Positions 19,101 to 27,072 of a DNA stretch of 64,000 bases are shown piece by piece. Origin of the DNA: Ferruginibacter sp. (GTDB taxonomy: Bacteria > Bacteroidota > Bacteroidia > Chitinophagales > Chitinophagaceae); assembly GCA_014379625.1 (NCBI GenBank), contig JACMLJ010000080.1, forward strand, positions 62,001-126,000. The letters run 5' to 3'. Made by a program: the position numbers and the translations under genes. A model generated the notes under the pieces. That model saw only the letters and a program-made list of their open reading frames with translations, did no database searches and was not told the origin of the DNA. The first letter of the stretch is position 1; each line of letters opens with the position of its first letter.

Positions 19101-19447
19101 TACCCGGCGAAATCGGGTACTGGACACCTGAAAACAAAAGCAATACCCGCCCCGGGTTAAGCGGAACATCGGTTAACAATGTAAGAGGATATGGCTATCC
19201 GCAGGATGCAGGCTATACAAGAATTAAAGATATAACCCTCAGTTATACAATGCCTCAGTCGTTACTGGATAAAGTAAAATTAGCCGGGTTAACGCTGTAT
19301 GTAAGCGGCCGCAACCTGTATACATTTACAAACTGGGTAGGTTGGGATCCTGAATTTGACTATTCGTTCAGGGGCTCCGGAGACTGGACCAATAACTATC
19401 CTCAGGTGAGGTCCGTTGTTGCGGGTTTAAATCTAACACTTCGTTAA
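16112..19447 (+). CDS. SusC-family TonB-dependent receptor with STN signalling domain
   Basis: Outer-membrane transporter that also signals to FecR. Seen: a long signal region ending near residue 46 (GNSYGQ), an STN domain at about 47-115 (ITLHLENATLKKVFKAIERQ and VPLDDVMKKLLDKTTLDFKI), a CarboxypepD_reg-like domain at about 130-212 (IRGKINNEEGKPMANVSIVE), a TonB-box-like VVVVGYGTQRRKDVTGS, a plug with VQVRGLNSI, PLLVVDGIPL and EILKDASAVAIYGVRGSNG, then the barrel. Length 1111 residues. The STN domain is the feature that ties this receptor to the sigma/FecR pair directly upstream; the other complete SusC in the window lacks it. SusD follows 20 bases after the stop. Confidence 0.96.
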   Translation: MKKNGCVVPYGTAASIIKCLLIMKMTILLICIFSLQSFAGNSYGQEKITLHLENATLKKVFKAIERQTTFRFVYNDDILSPGQKVSISVLEVPLDDVMKKLLDKTTLDFKIVGSNLVVIAVGLHAAREKNIAPAFAIRGKINNEEGKPMANVSIVEKGTTNGTTTKEDGSFTLDVANGNIILLVSYVGFKSQEINVKGRNSIDITLQEEKNAMDEVVVVGYGTQRRKDVTGSVSSVPKSRLSQLPVTNLFHAIEGSVAGVGVVQNSAVPGRTATVQVRGLNSITANSSPLLVVDGIPLSQDASINDINSNDVASMEILKDASAVAIYGVRGSNGVILITTKRGGSAKSVIRYSAYAGSEDLAHILEPASPQAYLQKWVDYKKQQNLSDTSILPNLFERNNYYAGNKPVDWINEVMQSGVIQDHNLSISGGSKDAKFYISGEYMKEKGPIKGYQYNRASLRSNLDINVTDYLSVGTSLFYTANNYDGGRSNFYLAAAMSPYAQLYNANGGYEIFPMSPEILYTNPLLGLNTDRVSRSNNLNGNAYLELKPVKGLKYRLNAGYSYIPSRSGNYSGRNANSPLGTASVSSSESKYWIVENILSYTKDWKKHHFDFTGLYSAQQKEYIANATNATGFINDQLSFNNLGAGATVSAGGIFDNFTGSYRDVKKNASQMGRINYSYNSRYLLTLTARRDGSSVFGANTTKYGVFPSIGLGWNISSENFMRDLLFVNSLKLRGSYGKTGNEAIGINKTTTTDATVRFPFNGISTIGVLASNLGNANLHWEETKGSNIGMDFSLFTNRVSGSIDAYKTKTDGILLNRNIPIITGYSSIIDNLGKIQNKGIELTLNTVNVKTGSFTWETSINYTSYRNKIISLYGNRDSTGREISDLGNRWFIGQPVRVIFDYQMQGVWQEGEDASRSDPAAKPGSLKFADIDGNGKIDANDRIVLGSPLPKWTGGFTNTFHYKNILHLNVFIQTVRGALRNNVNQVYADEAGRMNVPGEIGYWTPENKSNTRPGLSGTSVNNVRGYGYPQDAGYTRIKDITLSYTMPQSLLDKVKLAGLTLYVSGRNLYTFTNWVGWDPEFDYSFRGSGDWTNNYPQVRSVVAGLNLTLR

Positions 19448-19467
19448 CCCATTAAAATGAAATTCAA

Positions 19468-21102
19468 ATGAAAAAGTATATAAGTCTTTTCTTAATAAGC
19501 TCCGTTTTTTTGCTCGCAGTTTCGTCCTGCAAAAAAAGTTTTTTAAAGGAAGATGTTTATTCTTCTTATGCACCTGAAACGCTGGCCGATTCTCTTGGAT
19601 TTGAAGCTTCCCTCTCTGGTCTTTATAATCATTTCAGTACTTTTTATACGTACAGCGATAACCAGGGATGGCTGGCCGTATGGCAGGTAGGCACAGATGT
19701 AGCCTTTTCGATACCCACGCAAACCCAGGGTGTAGAGATCCCTTATTCCAATTATAATTCGCTGATCTCTACGGATTTTGCCGCTTCTTTTAGCTGGAGC
19801 TATGCTTACCGGATGATCAATAACGCCAATGTTATTATTACGAATGTGGAAAGCCCCGGCCTTGGCGGCCTTAGCCAGGCTGGTAAGGATGCAATTAATG
19901 CGGAAGCCCGTTTTTTCAGGGGGTATGCCTACAACATGCTGGCGACGCTTTATGGAAGTGTGCCCCTGATTACGGCCCCTATTACCGCACCCAAAACAGA
20001 TTTTGTACGTGCGCCCCTTGATAGTATTAATAACCAAATTGCAACAGACCTGAATTTTGCCGCCTCCAAACTCCCGGATGTCGACAATGTAAAATCCAAT
20101 TCGAAAGGAAAAATGTACCAGCGGGTGAACAAAGCTGCGGCCCAGCAGGCGCTTGCAACAGCCTACCTGCGTATGGGAAAAAATGATCTTGCAGAGCAGC
20201 AGGCGCAGGCAGTGATCAGCAGCAATAAGTTTAGCATTGTCAATGCACGCTTTGGGACAAGGGCTTTACAACCCGGTGATGCTTTTTCTGATATGTTTAT
20301 TTATGGCAACGAACGCAAAAGCCAGGGAAATAAAGAATCTATTTGGGTGCTGGAGATGGAAAATCCAAGTACGGTACCCGGTGGTATCACCAATAATCCA
20401 CAGCAACGGCGGGTTTGGGGGGCCGCCTATTACCAGGTAACCGGTATGAAAATAGCTGATTCGCTCGGTGGAAGGGGTATTTCCCGGCTGCGTTTAAGTA
20501 ACTGGCTCTTATACAATTTATATGCCCCGGGGGATATGCGTAATTCAAAATACAATATCCGCAGGCAATACTGGTTCAATGATCCTGCAAATGCAAAATA
20601 TGGCCAGCCGGTGCCTTATAGCGGTACGGATACGCTTTTCCGGCTTACGCCCTGTACCACTAAATGGCAGGATTTTCTGGCAAATAATGTTGATGGCGAA
20701 TTTGGTTTCGCTATGACAAAAGATATCATTTTGATGCGACTTGGGGAAACCTATTTGTTATTAGCGGAGGCGCAGGTAAAACAAGGTAAAATGCAACAGG
20801 CGGCCGATGCGATAAATATATTGAGAACAAGGGCCCAGGCCCCGCAGGTTACGGCTTCGCAAATGACATTGGATTTTGTTTTAGACGAAAGGGCCAGGGA
20901 GCTGATTGGTGAAGAGAACAGGCGTATGACGCTCATGCGTACGGGTAAACTCGTTGATCGTGCCCTGGCTTTAAATGCTAACAATGGCACCGGTACAACC
21001 CCCATTGCCGGCTTAACCAGTAAACACCTGTTGTTGCCTATTCCAAAATCAGAGATTGATTTGAATAAAGACGCGAAATTAGAACAGAACCCGGGTTACT
21101 GA
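19468..21102 (+). CDS. SusD/RagB-family outer-membrane glycan-binding lipoprotein
   Basis: Lipoprotein partner of the STN-SusC. Seen: signal and lipobox (AVSSC, Cys21, then KKSFLKED), SusD helical segments (RFFRGYAYNMLATLYGSVPL; LRLGETYLLLAEAQVKQGK-like segment near 425-445) and the C-terminal pattern FVLDERARELIGEENRRMTL ending LEQNPGY. At 544 residues it is of standard size. A strong terminator follows, so sigma-driven transcription probably ends here and the enzymes downstream need their own promoters or read-through. Confidence 0.94.
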   Translation: MKKYISLFLISSVFLLAVSSCKKSFLKEDVYSSYAPETLADSLGFEASLSGLYNHFSTFYTYSDNQGWLAVWQVGTDVAFSIPTQTQGVEIPYSNYNSLISTDFAASFSWSYAYRMINNANVIITNVESPGLGGLSQAGKDAINAEARFFRGYAYNMLATLYGSVPLITAPITAPKTDFVRAPLDSINNQIATDLNFAASKLPDVDNVKSNSKGKMYQRVNKAAAQQALATAYLRMGKNDLAEQQAQAVISSNKFSIVNARFGTRALQPGDAFSDMFIYGNERKSQGNKESIWVLEMENPSTVPGGITNNPQQRRVWGAAYYQVTGMKIADSLGGRGISRLRLSNWLLYNLYAPGDMRNSKYNIRRQYWFNDPANAKYGQPVPYSGTDTLFRLTPCTTKWQDFLANNVDGEFGFAMTKDIILMRLGETYLLLAEAQVKQGKMQQAADAINILRTRAQAPQVTASQMTLDFVLDERARELIGEENRRMTLMRTGKLVDRALALNANNGTGTTPIAGLTSKHLLLPIPKSEIDLNKDAKLEQNPGY

Positions 21103-21146
21103 TACCATCAGCAAGTTTAGCAACTAGTTATAAATGACTCATCAAG

Positions 21147-21179
21147 GGTCGGTCAAGCGCGTCTTACCGGCCTTTTTTT
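21147..21179 (+). terminator. Rho-independent terminator after the STN-SusC/SusD operon
   Basis: GGTCGGT (21147-21153) pairs with ACCGGCC (21166-21172), one G-U pair, and is followed by seven T (21173-21179). It lies 44 bases past the SusD stop. Confidence 0.8.
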
Positions 21180-21243
21180 ACCGCTCGTTTGCAGGCTATT
21201 TGATGATTTGAACTGAATTGTTTTAATTGATGTAATTTTCCGC

Positions 21244-22563
21244 ATGATTCGCTTCTATTTAGTTTTATGCTTAACTATAATCATCAACAGTTTAACTGCG
21301 CAAAATAAAGCAGCCGTACAATTGGTACCGGTAGATACCGGCTGGGCAAAAAATTCGGTAAACGCGGTGGTATTCAGAAAAAATTCATTGGTTACATTTC
21401 GCGATACACAGTTCATCGCTTATTACAATAACAACCGTTTTGTAGTATTGGGCAAACGCAGATCGGGCACTGCGAAATGGCTGTTGCAACAAACGCCTTA
21501 CCAGGGCAATGCCGCCGATGCCCATAACACTATCTGCATTATGGTGGATGGCGATGGCTATCTCCATATTGCGTGGGATCATCATAACAACCCTTTGAAT
21601 TATTGCAAAAGTATTTACCCCGGTTCATTGGAATTAACAGGTAGGCTACCCATGACTGGTAGTAACGAACAAAAAGTTACTTACCCGGAGTTTTATAAAA
21701 TACGCGGGGGAAATATTTTATTTTTTTATCGTAACGGGGCGTCGGGGAATGGTAACCTGGTAATAAATGAATACGCGGTTAATACAAAAAAATGGATCAC
21801 GGTACAAAGCAGCCTGGTGGATGGCGAAGGGAAGCGAAACGCTTACTGGCAGGCCTGTACGGATGTATCTGGCACCATACATGTTTCCTGGGTATGGCGC
21901 GAAAGCCCGGATGTGGCCAGTAACCATGACGTCTGTTATGCCCGTTCCCGTGACGGCGGAAAAACTTGGGAGAAATCTACCGGTGAACAATATACGCTTC
22001 CAATCAATGCCGCTTCCGCAGAATATATTTGCAAAATCCCGCAAAAGAGTGAACTGATCAACCAGACATCAATGGTTGCTGATGAAGCGGGCAACCCTTT
22101 TATCGCAACATATTACAAAGAAGCGGACGGTACTATCCCGCAATATCATGTTATTTATAAAACCGGCAGGGAATGGAATGTTCAGAACCTGGGTTTTCGC
22201 ACCAGCCCCTTTAGTTTGAGTGGTGTGGGTACCAAACGTATTCCAATATCAAGGCCGCAGATCATTACCTGGAAAACCGAGAAACGTTTGAGCACCGCGG
22301 TTATTTTCAGGGATGCGGAAAGGGGGGATAAAGTTTCTGTAGCCACCTGCAATAATATTAAAAAAAAGAAGTGGTCCGTAGCCGATCTCACCCCGGATGG
22401 CCTGGGTAGCTGGGAACCTTCTTATGATACAGAATTATGGAAAGAAAAAGGCATTTTGAATGTATTCATTCAAAATGTAGTACAGGCAGATGGTGAAGGT
22501 AATTCGGGCACGGCTCCCCAGCTTGTACAGGTACTGGAATGGGATCCAAAAAACAAAAAATAA
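21244..22563 (+). CDS. BNR_4-type beta-propeller protein (PL24/PL25/GH145-like fold), secreted
   Basis: Signal peptide (about 1-19, SLTAQ) followed by a beta-propeller of about 420 residues. Recognisable pieces are IAWDHHNNPLNYCKSI, YPEFYKIRGGNILFFYRNG and an Asp-box-like SRDGGKTWEK. This is the BNR_4 superfamily, which contains ulvan lyases (PL24, PL25), rhamnose-glucuronate lyases (PL27) and GH145 rhamnosidases. Members act on glycans with uronic acid and rhamnose, which suits this locus. I cannot tell hydrolase from lyase, nor be sure it is catalytic. It heads the enzyme array after the terminator, and GH88 follows 22 bases later; GH88 would act on unsaturated products if this protein were a lyase. 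Confidence 0.75.
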   Translation: MIRFYLVLCLTIIINSLTAQNKAAVQLVPVDTGWAKNSVNAVVFRKNSLVTFRDTQFIAYYNNNRFVVLGKRRSGTAKWLLQQTPYQGNAADAHNTICIMVDGDGYLHIAWDHHNNPLNYCKSIYPGSLELTGRLPMTGSNEQKVTYPEFYKIRGGNILFFYRNGASGNGNLVINEYAVNTKKWITVQSSLVDGEGKRNAYWQACTDVSGTIHVSWVWRESPDVASNHDVCYARSRDGGKTWEKSTGEQYTLPINAASAEYICKIPQKSELINQTSMVADEAGNPFIATYYKEADGTIPQYHVIYKTGREWNVQNLGFRTSPFSLSGVGTKRIPISRPQIITWKTEKRLSTAVIFRDAERGDKVSVATCNNIKKKKWSVADLTPDGLGSWEPSYDTELWKEKGILNVFIQNVVQADGEGNSGTAPQLVQVLEWDPKNKK

Positions 22564-22585
22564 TCTTTAATTCAATTGATCTTTT

Positions 22586-23794
22586 ATGAAAAAACATTTC
22601 TTTTTTTTGCTTTGCCTTGGTGTTGCATTGTTTAGTCTGTCCTGCCATGCGCAAAAGAAAATAAATTTCCAACCCGATAAAAACCTGTTGCAGGCCATCC
22701 CGAAAAATTACCTGGATGCCGCTGCCCAATATAAAGTACTGGCAAAAAATCTTCCGGCAGATAAATTTCCAAAAACCTATTTCCCGGCAACCGGCAAGTA
22801 TGAATTCAGCAATTCCGGATGGTGGTGCAGCGGCTTTTATCCCGGCACTTTATTGTACCTCTACGAGCAAACAAAAGACCCTGCCTTGTATAATGAAGCA
22901 CTAAGGATGTTAGTGCTGCTTGAAAAGGAAAAAAACAATACCCATACGCACGATCTTGGGTTTATGATGTTCTGCAGTTTTGGCAACGCCAACAGGATTG
23001 CACCCAAACCGGAATACAAGGAGATTTTATTAACCAGCGCAAGATCATTGTCCACCAGGTTCAATCCCAAAACAGGTTGTATCAAGTCCTGGGATTCCAA
23101 ACCTTCAGATTTTTTGGTGATCATTGATAATATGATGAACCTCGAACTGTTGTTCTGGGCTACCAGGGTAAGCGGTGATTCTTCTTTTTATAAGATTGCA
23201 GTTACCCATGCCAATACTACTATAAAAAATCATTTCAGGCCCGATTACAGTTCTTATCATGTAATCAACTACGATGCGGAAACGGGACAGGTAAAAGAAA
23301 AGAAAACAGCGCAGGGGGCCGCCGATGGATCTGCCTGGGCAAGGGGGCAGGCCTGGGGTTTATATGGCTATACTGTTATGTACCGCGAAACAAAGGACAA
23401 AAAATACCTGGAACAGGCCGGTCATATTGCAGGTTTTATCCTCAACCACACAAATCTTCCTGCCGATAAAATTCCTTACTGGGATTTCAATGCTCCCGGT
23501 ATTCCAGGTGCCCTAAGAGACGCTTCAGCAGGGGCGATCATGGCCAGCGCATTAATTGAATTAAGTGGTTTTTCGGATGCAAAAAATTCAACCATTTATT
23601 TGAAAGCTGCGGAAAAAATGATAGCATCCTTATCGAACCAAACTTACCAGGCCGCTGCCGGCACTAACGGCGGTTTTTTAATACAGCATTGTGTGGGCCA
23701 CATGCCTCAGAAAACAGAAATAGATACGCCGCTTACTTATGCCGATTATTACTTTGTGGAGGCAATGGAGCGATACAGGGCATTAAAGCATTAA
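22586..23794 (+). CDS. GH88 unsaturated glucuronyl/galacturonyl hydrolase
   Basis: Removes the 4,5-unsaturated uronic acid left by lyases, through hydration of the double bond. Seen: signal sequence ending near SLSCHAQ (signal peptidase I after CHA or a poor lipobox at Cys20), then an (alpha/alpha)6 barrel with THTHDLGFM (Asp123) and VIIDNMMNLELLFWA (Asp181), which match the two catalytic Asp regions of the family, plus DGSAWARGQAWGLYGY, LRDASAGAIM and DTPLTYADYYFVEA. The 402-residue length is normal. It is probably co-transcribed with the BNR protein just upstream. Confidence 0.92.
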   Translation: MKKHFFFLLCLGVALFSLSCHAQKKINFQPDKNLLQAIPKNYLDAAAQYKVLAKNLPADKFPKTYFPATGKYEFSNSGWWCSGFYPGTLLYLYEQTKDPALYNEALRMLVLLEKEKNNTHTHDLGFMMFCSFGNANRIAPKPEYKEILLTSARSLSTRFNPKTGCIKSWDSKPSDFLVIIDNMMNLELLFWATRVSGDSSFYKIAVTHANTTIKNHFRPDYSSYHVINYDAETGQVKEKKTAQGAADGSAWARGQAWGLYGYTVMYRETKDKKYLEQAGHIAGFILNHTNLPADKIPYWDFNAPGIPGALRDASAGAIMASALIELSGFSDAKNSTIYLKAAEKMIASLSNQTYQAAAGTNGGFLIQHCVGHMPQKTEIDTPLTYADYYFVEAMERYRALKH

Positions 23795-23877
23795 AAATTA
23801 TTGGCCCGGATAAGAAGAAACAAAAAACAAATAATTTTACGCTTCATTTATTTCACTAACATAAAAGAAATTGCAAT

Positions 23878-25422
23878 ATGAAAAAAATATCTGGATTATT
23901 GGTAGTTGTCCTGTTGATTAACCTTGCCGGTTATGCGCAAAATGCCACTAACCTGATCATTGATGGAACCAATCCCAAAACCACTATCAGCCGGCATATT
24001 TACGGTCATTTTTCAGAGCACCTTGGGCGCTGTATCTATGATGGCTTTTGGGTAGCAGATTCAATGAATGTTCCAAAGAAAGACCGTATCCGGCTGGATA
24101 TTGTAGCAGCCCTTAAAAAAATAAAAGTGCCCAACCTCCGCTGGCCGGGCGGTTGTTTTGCCGATGAATACCACTGGCGGGATGGTATTGGTGTACGTAA
24201 ACAGCGGCCGCACATGGTAAATACCAATTGGGGGGGCGTTTCAGAAGATAATAGTTTTGGTACCCATGAATTTTTGGAATTGTGCACCCTGCTCAACTGC
24301 GAACCCTATATCGCCGGAAATGTGGGCAGCGGTACCGTGGAAGAAATGGCGAAATGGGTGGAATACTTAAATTCTGATGCATCCAGTACCATGACCGAAC
24401 TGAGAAAACAAAACGGGCAGGACAAACCATGGAGGGTAAAGTTCTGGGGTGTGGGAAATGAAAGCTGGGGCTGTGGCGGAAATATGACACCGGATTTTTA
24501 TTCGGATCTGTATAAACAGTATGCAACCTATGCAAGAAATTACCAGGATGCCCCTTTAATGAGAATCGCCAGTGGCGCCAATTCGTCCGATTATAACTGG
24601 ACGGAGGTACTGATGAAAAACGCGGCTAACCGTATGTGGGGGCTCACGCTTCATCATTATACCTTACCCACCGGCAACTGGCGCAAAAAGGGTTCAGCCA
24701 CCGACTTTGATGAAAAAGAATATTTCAATACCATGAAGAATTGTCTGTACATGGATGAGTTAGTTACCCGCCATTCCACCATCATGGATAAATACGATGC
24801 CGCAAAAAAAGTGGCGTTGGTTGTGGATGAATGGGGTATCTGGACGGATGTGGAACCTGGCACCAATCCGGGCTTCCTTTACCAGCAAAACAGCCTGAGG
24901 GATGCTTTGATCGCAGGCACTACACTGAATATTTTTAATAACCACAGCGATCGGGTACGCATGGCCAACCTCGCGCAAACCATTAATGTGCTGCAGGCTT
25001 TGATCCTGACGAAGGGGAACCAAATGATACTAACACCTACTTATCATATTTTTGATATGTATAAAGCGCACATGGATGCCAAATTATTACCAGTCAATTT
25101 CAGTTCGCCTGACTATTCAAATGGGGATAATAAAATTGCCGCTGTAAATATTTCTGCCTCCATAGACTCTGCCGGTGCGGTGCATATTTCCTTAGTAAAT
25201 CTTGACCCCAATAAAAAAATAACCATACGCAGTTCATTGCCGGGCATCAACTGGAAAACAGCACAGGGACAGCTACTAACTTCAAAAAAACTGACCGACG
25301 TAAACAGCTTTGAAAATCCAAACAATATAAAAATTATGTCTTTCGGGGGAGCAAAAAAGGATGGGGATCAACTAGTAGTAGAACTCCCGGCACAAAGCGT
25401 GGTGGTGCTGGAACTAAAATAA
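23878..25422 (+). CDS. GH51 alpha-L-arabinofuranosidase, exported
   Basis: Retaining enzyme that trims arabinofuranose from arabinan or arabinogalactan side chains. Seen: signal peptide (about 1-20, AGYAQ), TIM-barrel motifs NLRWPGGCFADEYHWRDGIG, acid/base Glu195 in WGVGNESWGCGG, nucleophile Glu318 in VVDEWGIWTD, and a C-terminal beta-sandwich. The 514 residues are normal for GH51. Many GH51 enzymes are cytoplasmic; this one has a clear export signal. A run of seven G at 24230-24236 (TNWGGV) is a mild homopolymer. Confidence 0.95.
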   Translation: MKKISGLLVVVLLINLAGYAQNATNLIIDGTNPKTTISRHIYGHFSEHLGRCIYDGFWVADSMNVPKKDRIRLDIVAALKKIKVPNLRWPGGCFADEYHWRDGIGVRKQRPHMVNTNWGGVSEDNSFGTHEFLELCTLLNCEPYIAGNVGSGTVEEMAKWVEYLNSDASSTMTELRKQNGQDKPWRVKFWGVGNESWGCGGNMTPDFYSDLYKQYATYARNYQDAPLMRIASGANSSDYNWTEVLMKNAANRMWGLTLHHYTLPTGNWRKKGSATDFDEKEYFNTMKNCLYMDELVTRHSTIMDKYDAAKKVALVVDEWGIWTDVEPGTNPGFLYQQNSLRDALIAGTTLNIFNNHSDRVRMANLAQTINVLQALILTKGNQMILTPTYHIFDMYKAHMDAKLLPVNFSSPDYSNGDNKIAAVNISASIDSAGAVHISLVNLDPNKKITIRSSLPGINWKTAQGQLLTSKKLTDVNSFENPNNIKIMSFGGAKKDGDQLVVELPAQSVVVLELK

Positions 25423-25582
25423 GAAAAAGCCTGCCAACCGCCCGTGGCGGAATTCTGGTTAACTACCGCCATTGAAGACCGGCATAACCAACAGGGTATT
25501 CGAAGACCTCCCCTTCAGGGGCCGGGGGCAAAACCTTCTCTTCGGGGTTCCAGAACCCAATGCAGGAAGCTACAGGATGGCA

Positions 25583-25613
25583 TTGCCCGGATTTAGTTTA
25601 AATTGTAGCCTTG
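25583..25613 (+). promoter_or_regulatory. Candidate promoter of the PL22 gene
   Basis: TTG (25583-25585), a 20-base spacer and TAGCCTTG (25606-25613, one mismatch to TAnnTTTG), ending 43 bases before the PL22 start. Spacing and sequence suit the Bacteroidota housekeeping promoter. The preceding part of the spacer (25423-25582) contains small palindromes (CCGCCcgtGGCGG, CCCCttcaGGGG) and no gene. Confidence 0.45.
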
Positions 25614-25656
25614 AATCGCTCATTTTATAACGATTTGCCAAAATACTTCAGCCAGT

Positions 25657-26910
25657 ATGAAATACAGCATTATTTTATTATTCAGCATTGCTATTTGCAA
25701 CCATATAACAGCACAGCCACAATTAGAAACCGGCGGCAAAAAAATGCCCGGTGAATGGATCGATAAAGACACCCGACACAAAGTAGTAAAATTATCTGCC
25801 GGCATGGAAGGCAACAGCCTTAGCTTTTATTTTCACAATAACCCGTTTATTGGTAATGAAATGGTTTTCTATAACAGCAGTAAACAAAATCCCAATGATG
25901 TTACTGACATGAAAAAAGAAGAGACCTATAACATTAATGTAAATAATAAACAGCTTTACAGTATTGATCTTACCACTAAAAAAAACCGGCAACTAACTTT
26001 TCATGCATCACCCATGAACGGCGAGATTGTAAGCGAAAAAATTAAAACGATTTTCTATCAAATTAAGGACAGTGTTTTCTCCCTTCATCTAACCACCAAA
26101 AAACTAACATTGGTGTATGTTTTCCCGGAAGATTTTAAGGCGGGCATTACTACTGTAAATGCAGATGGTACCTTGCTCGCCGGGTCAAGGGCTACGGATG
26201 CCGAAAAACAAATCCTGAAGAATAACCCTAATAAAAGCGATTTTTTCAATTTGATTTATGAAGCCAGGCTGCCTAAAACTTTATTTACAATCAATGTTAA
26301 AACAGGAAATCTAAATAAAATATTTACTGATAGCGCCTGGCTGAACCATGTTCAGTTCTCTTCAGTTAATCCCAATTTATTAATGTTTTGCCACGAAGGG
26401 CCCTGGCATAAGCTGAACAGGCTATGGACCATTGATGTGAATACAAAACAGGTTACACAAATTCATCACCGAACAATTACAAATGAAATCTGGGGCCACG
26501 AATGGTTTGGTAAAAGTGGTAAAACGATTTGGTTTGACCTGCAACAGCCAAAAGGCGAAACATTTTTTGTAAATGGATATGATGTAGCTTCCGGCAAAGA
26601 AATGAAATATAGTTTGCAACGCAATGAATGGAGTGTGCATTACAACTCCAATGATACAGAAACATTATTTGCCGGTGATGGCGGCGACCCGGGTGCCGTA
26701 GCCAAGGCGCCGGACGGGCAATGGATCTATTTGTTTACACCCAACGGCGATAAATTTATTTCAGAAAAATTAGTGAACATGAAACATCATCAATATAAAC
26801 TGGAACCCAATGTTCATTTTAGTCCCGACGGTAAATGGATCATCTTCCGCGCCAATTTTGAAGGTGAGGCTAATGTGTACGCGGTGGAGGTGATGAAAAG
26901 CAAAATGTGA
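25657..26910 (+). CDS. PL22 oligogalacturonate lyase, exported
   Basis: Splits short (often unsaturated) oligogalacturonides by beta-elimination with a metal ion. Seen: signal peptide (about 1-19, ITAQ), a seven-bladed propeller with CHEGPWHKLNRLWTIDV, GHEWFGKSGKTIWFD (His281), RNEWSVHYN, and MKHHQYKLEPNVHFSPDG with His377/His378/Gln379/His387, the probable metal cluster of the family. Length 417 residues. Characterised enterobacterial homologues lack a signal peptide; here the protein should work in the periplasm. It begins downstream of a candidate promoter and ends in octamer repeats that start across the stop codon. Confidence 0.88.
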   Translation: MKYSIILLFSIAICNHITAQPQLETGGKKMPGEWIDKDTRHKVVKLSAGMEGNSLSFYFHNNPFIGNEMVFYNSSKQNPNDVTDMKKEETYNINVNNKQLYSIDLTTKKNRQLTFHASPMNGEIVSEKIKTIFYQIKDSVFSLHLTTKKLTLVYVFPEDFKAGITTVNADGTLLAGSRATDAEKQILKNNPNKSDFFNLIYEARLPKTLFTINVKTGNLNKIFTDSAWLNHVQFSSVNPNLLMFCHEGPWHKLNRLWTIDVNTKQVTQIHHRTITNEIWGHEWFGKSGKTIWFDLQQPKGETFFVNGYDVASGKEMKYSLQRNEWSVHYNSNDTETLFAGDGGDPGAVAKAPDGQWIYLFTPNGDKFISEKLVNMKHHQYKLEPNVHFSPDGKWIIFRANFEGEANVYAVEVMKSKM

Positions 26911-26966
26911 ATATGAGAAAAATGTGAAAATGATAAAATTCGAAAATGTGAAAATGTGAAAATGAA
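26902..26966 (+). repeat. Octamer repeat spanning the PL22 stop codon
   Basis: Degenerate 8-base units around aaaatgtg (aaaatgtg, aatatgag, aaaatgtg, aaaatgat, aaaattcg, aaaatgtg, aaaatgtg, aaaatgaa; one extra A interrupts the register). The TGA stop of PL22 (26908-26910) lies across the first unit boundary. Confidence 0.65.
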
Positions 26967-27003
26967 ATGCAAAGTCCACCATCTAAAAGTATTTCAATAA
27001 AAA

Positions 27004-27047
27004 AGCCCTGAAAGGGCTGCATATTAAAGCATAGGGCAAAGCCCTAT
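27004..27047. repeat. REP-like double hairpin before GH106
   Basis: AGCCCT-GAA-AGGGCT (27004-27018) followed by ATAGGGC-AAA-GCCCTAT (27031-27047). It has the same two-hairpin architecture as the repeats at 51783-51826, 52005-52048 and 58362-58503. The ATG at 27046 is produced by the end of the second hairpin. Confidence 0.75.
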
Positions 27048-27072
27048 GAAAAATGTAAAATCAAATCCCCGT

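Noticed and set aside
24230..24236. G7 run in GH51 as a phase-variation tract
   Set aside because: Too short to stand out; encodes conserved W-G-G residues of the family.
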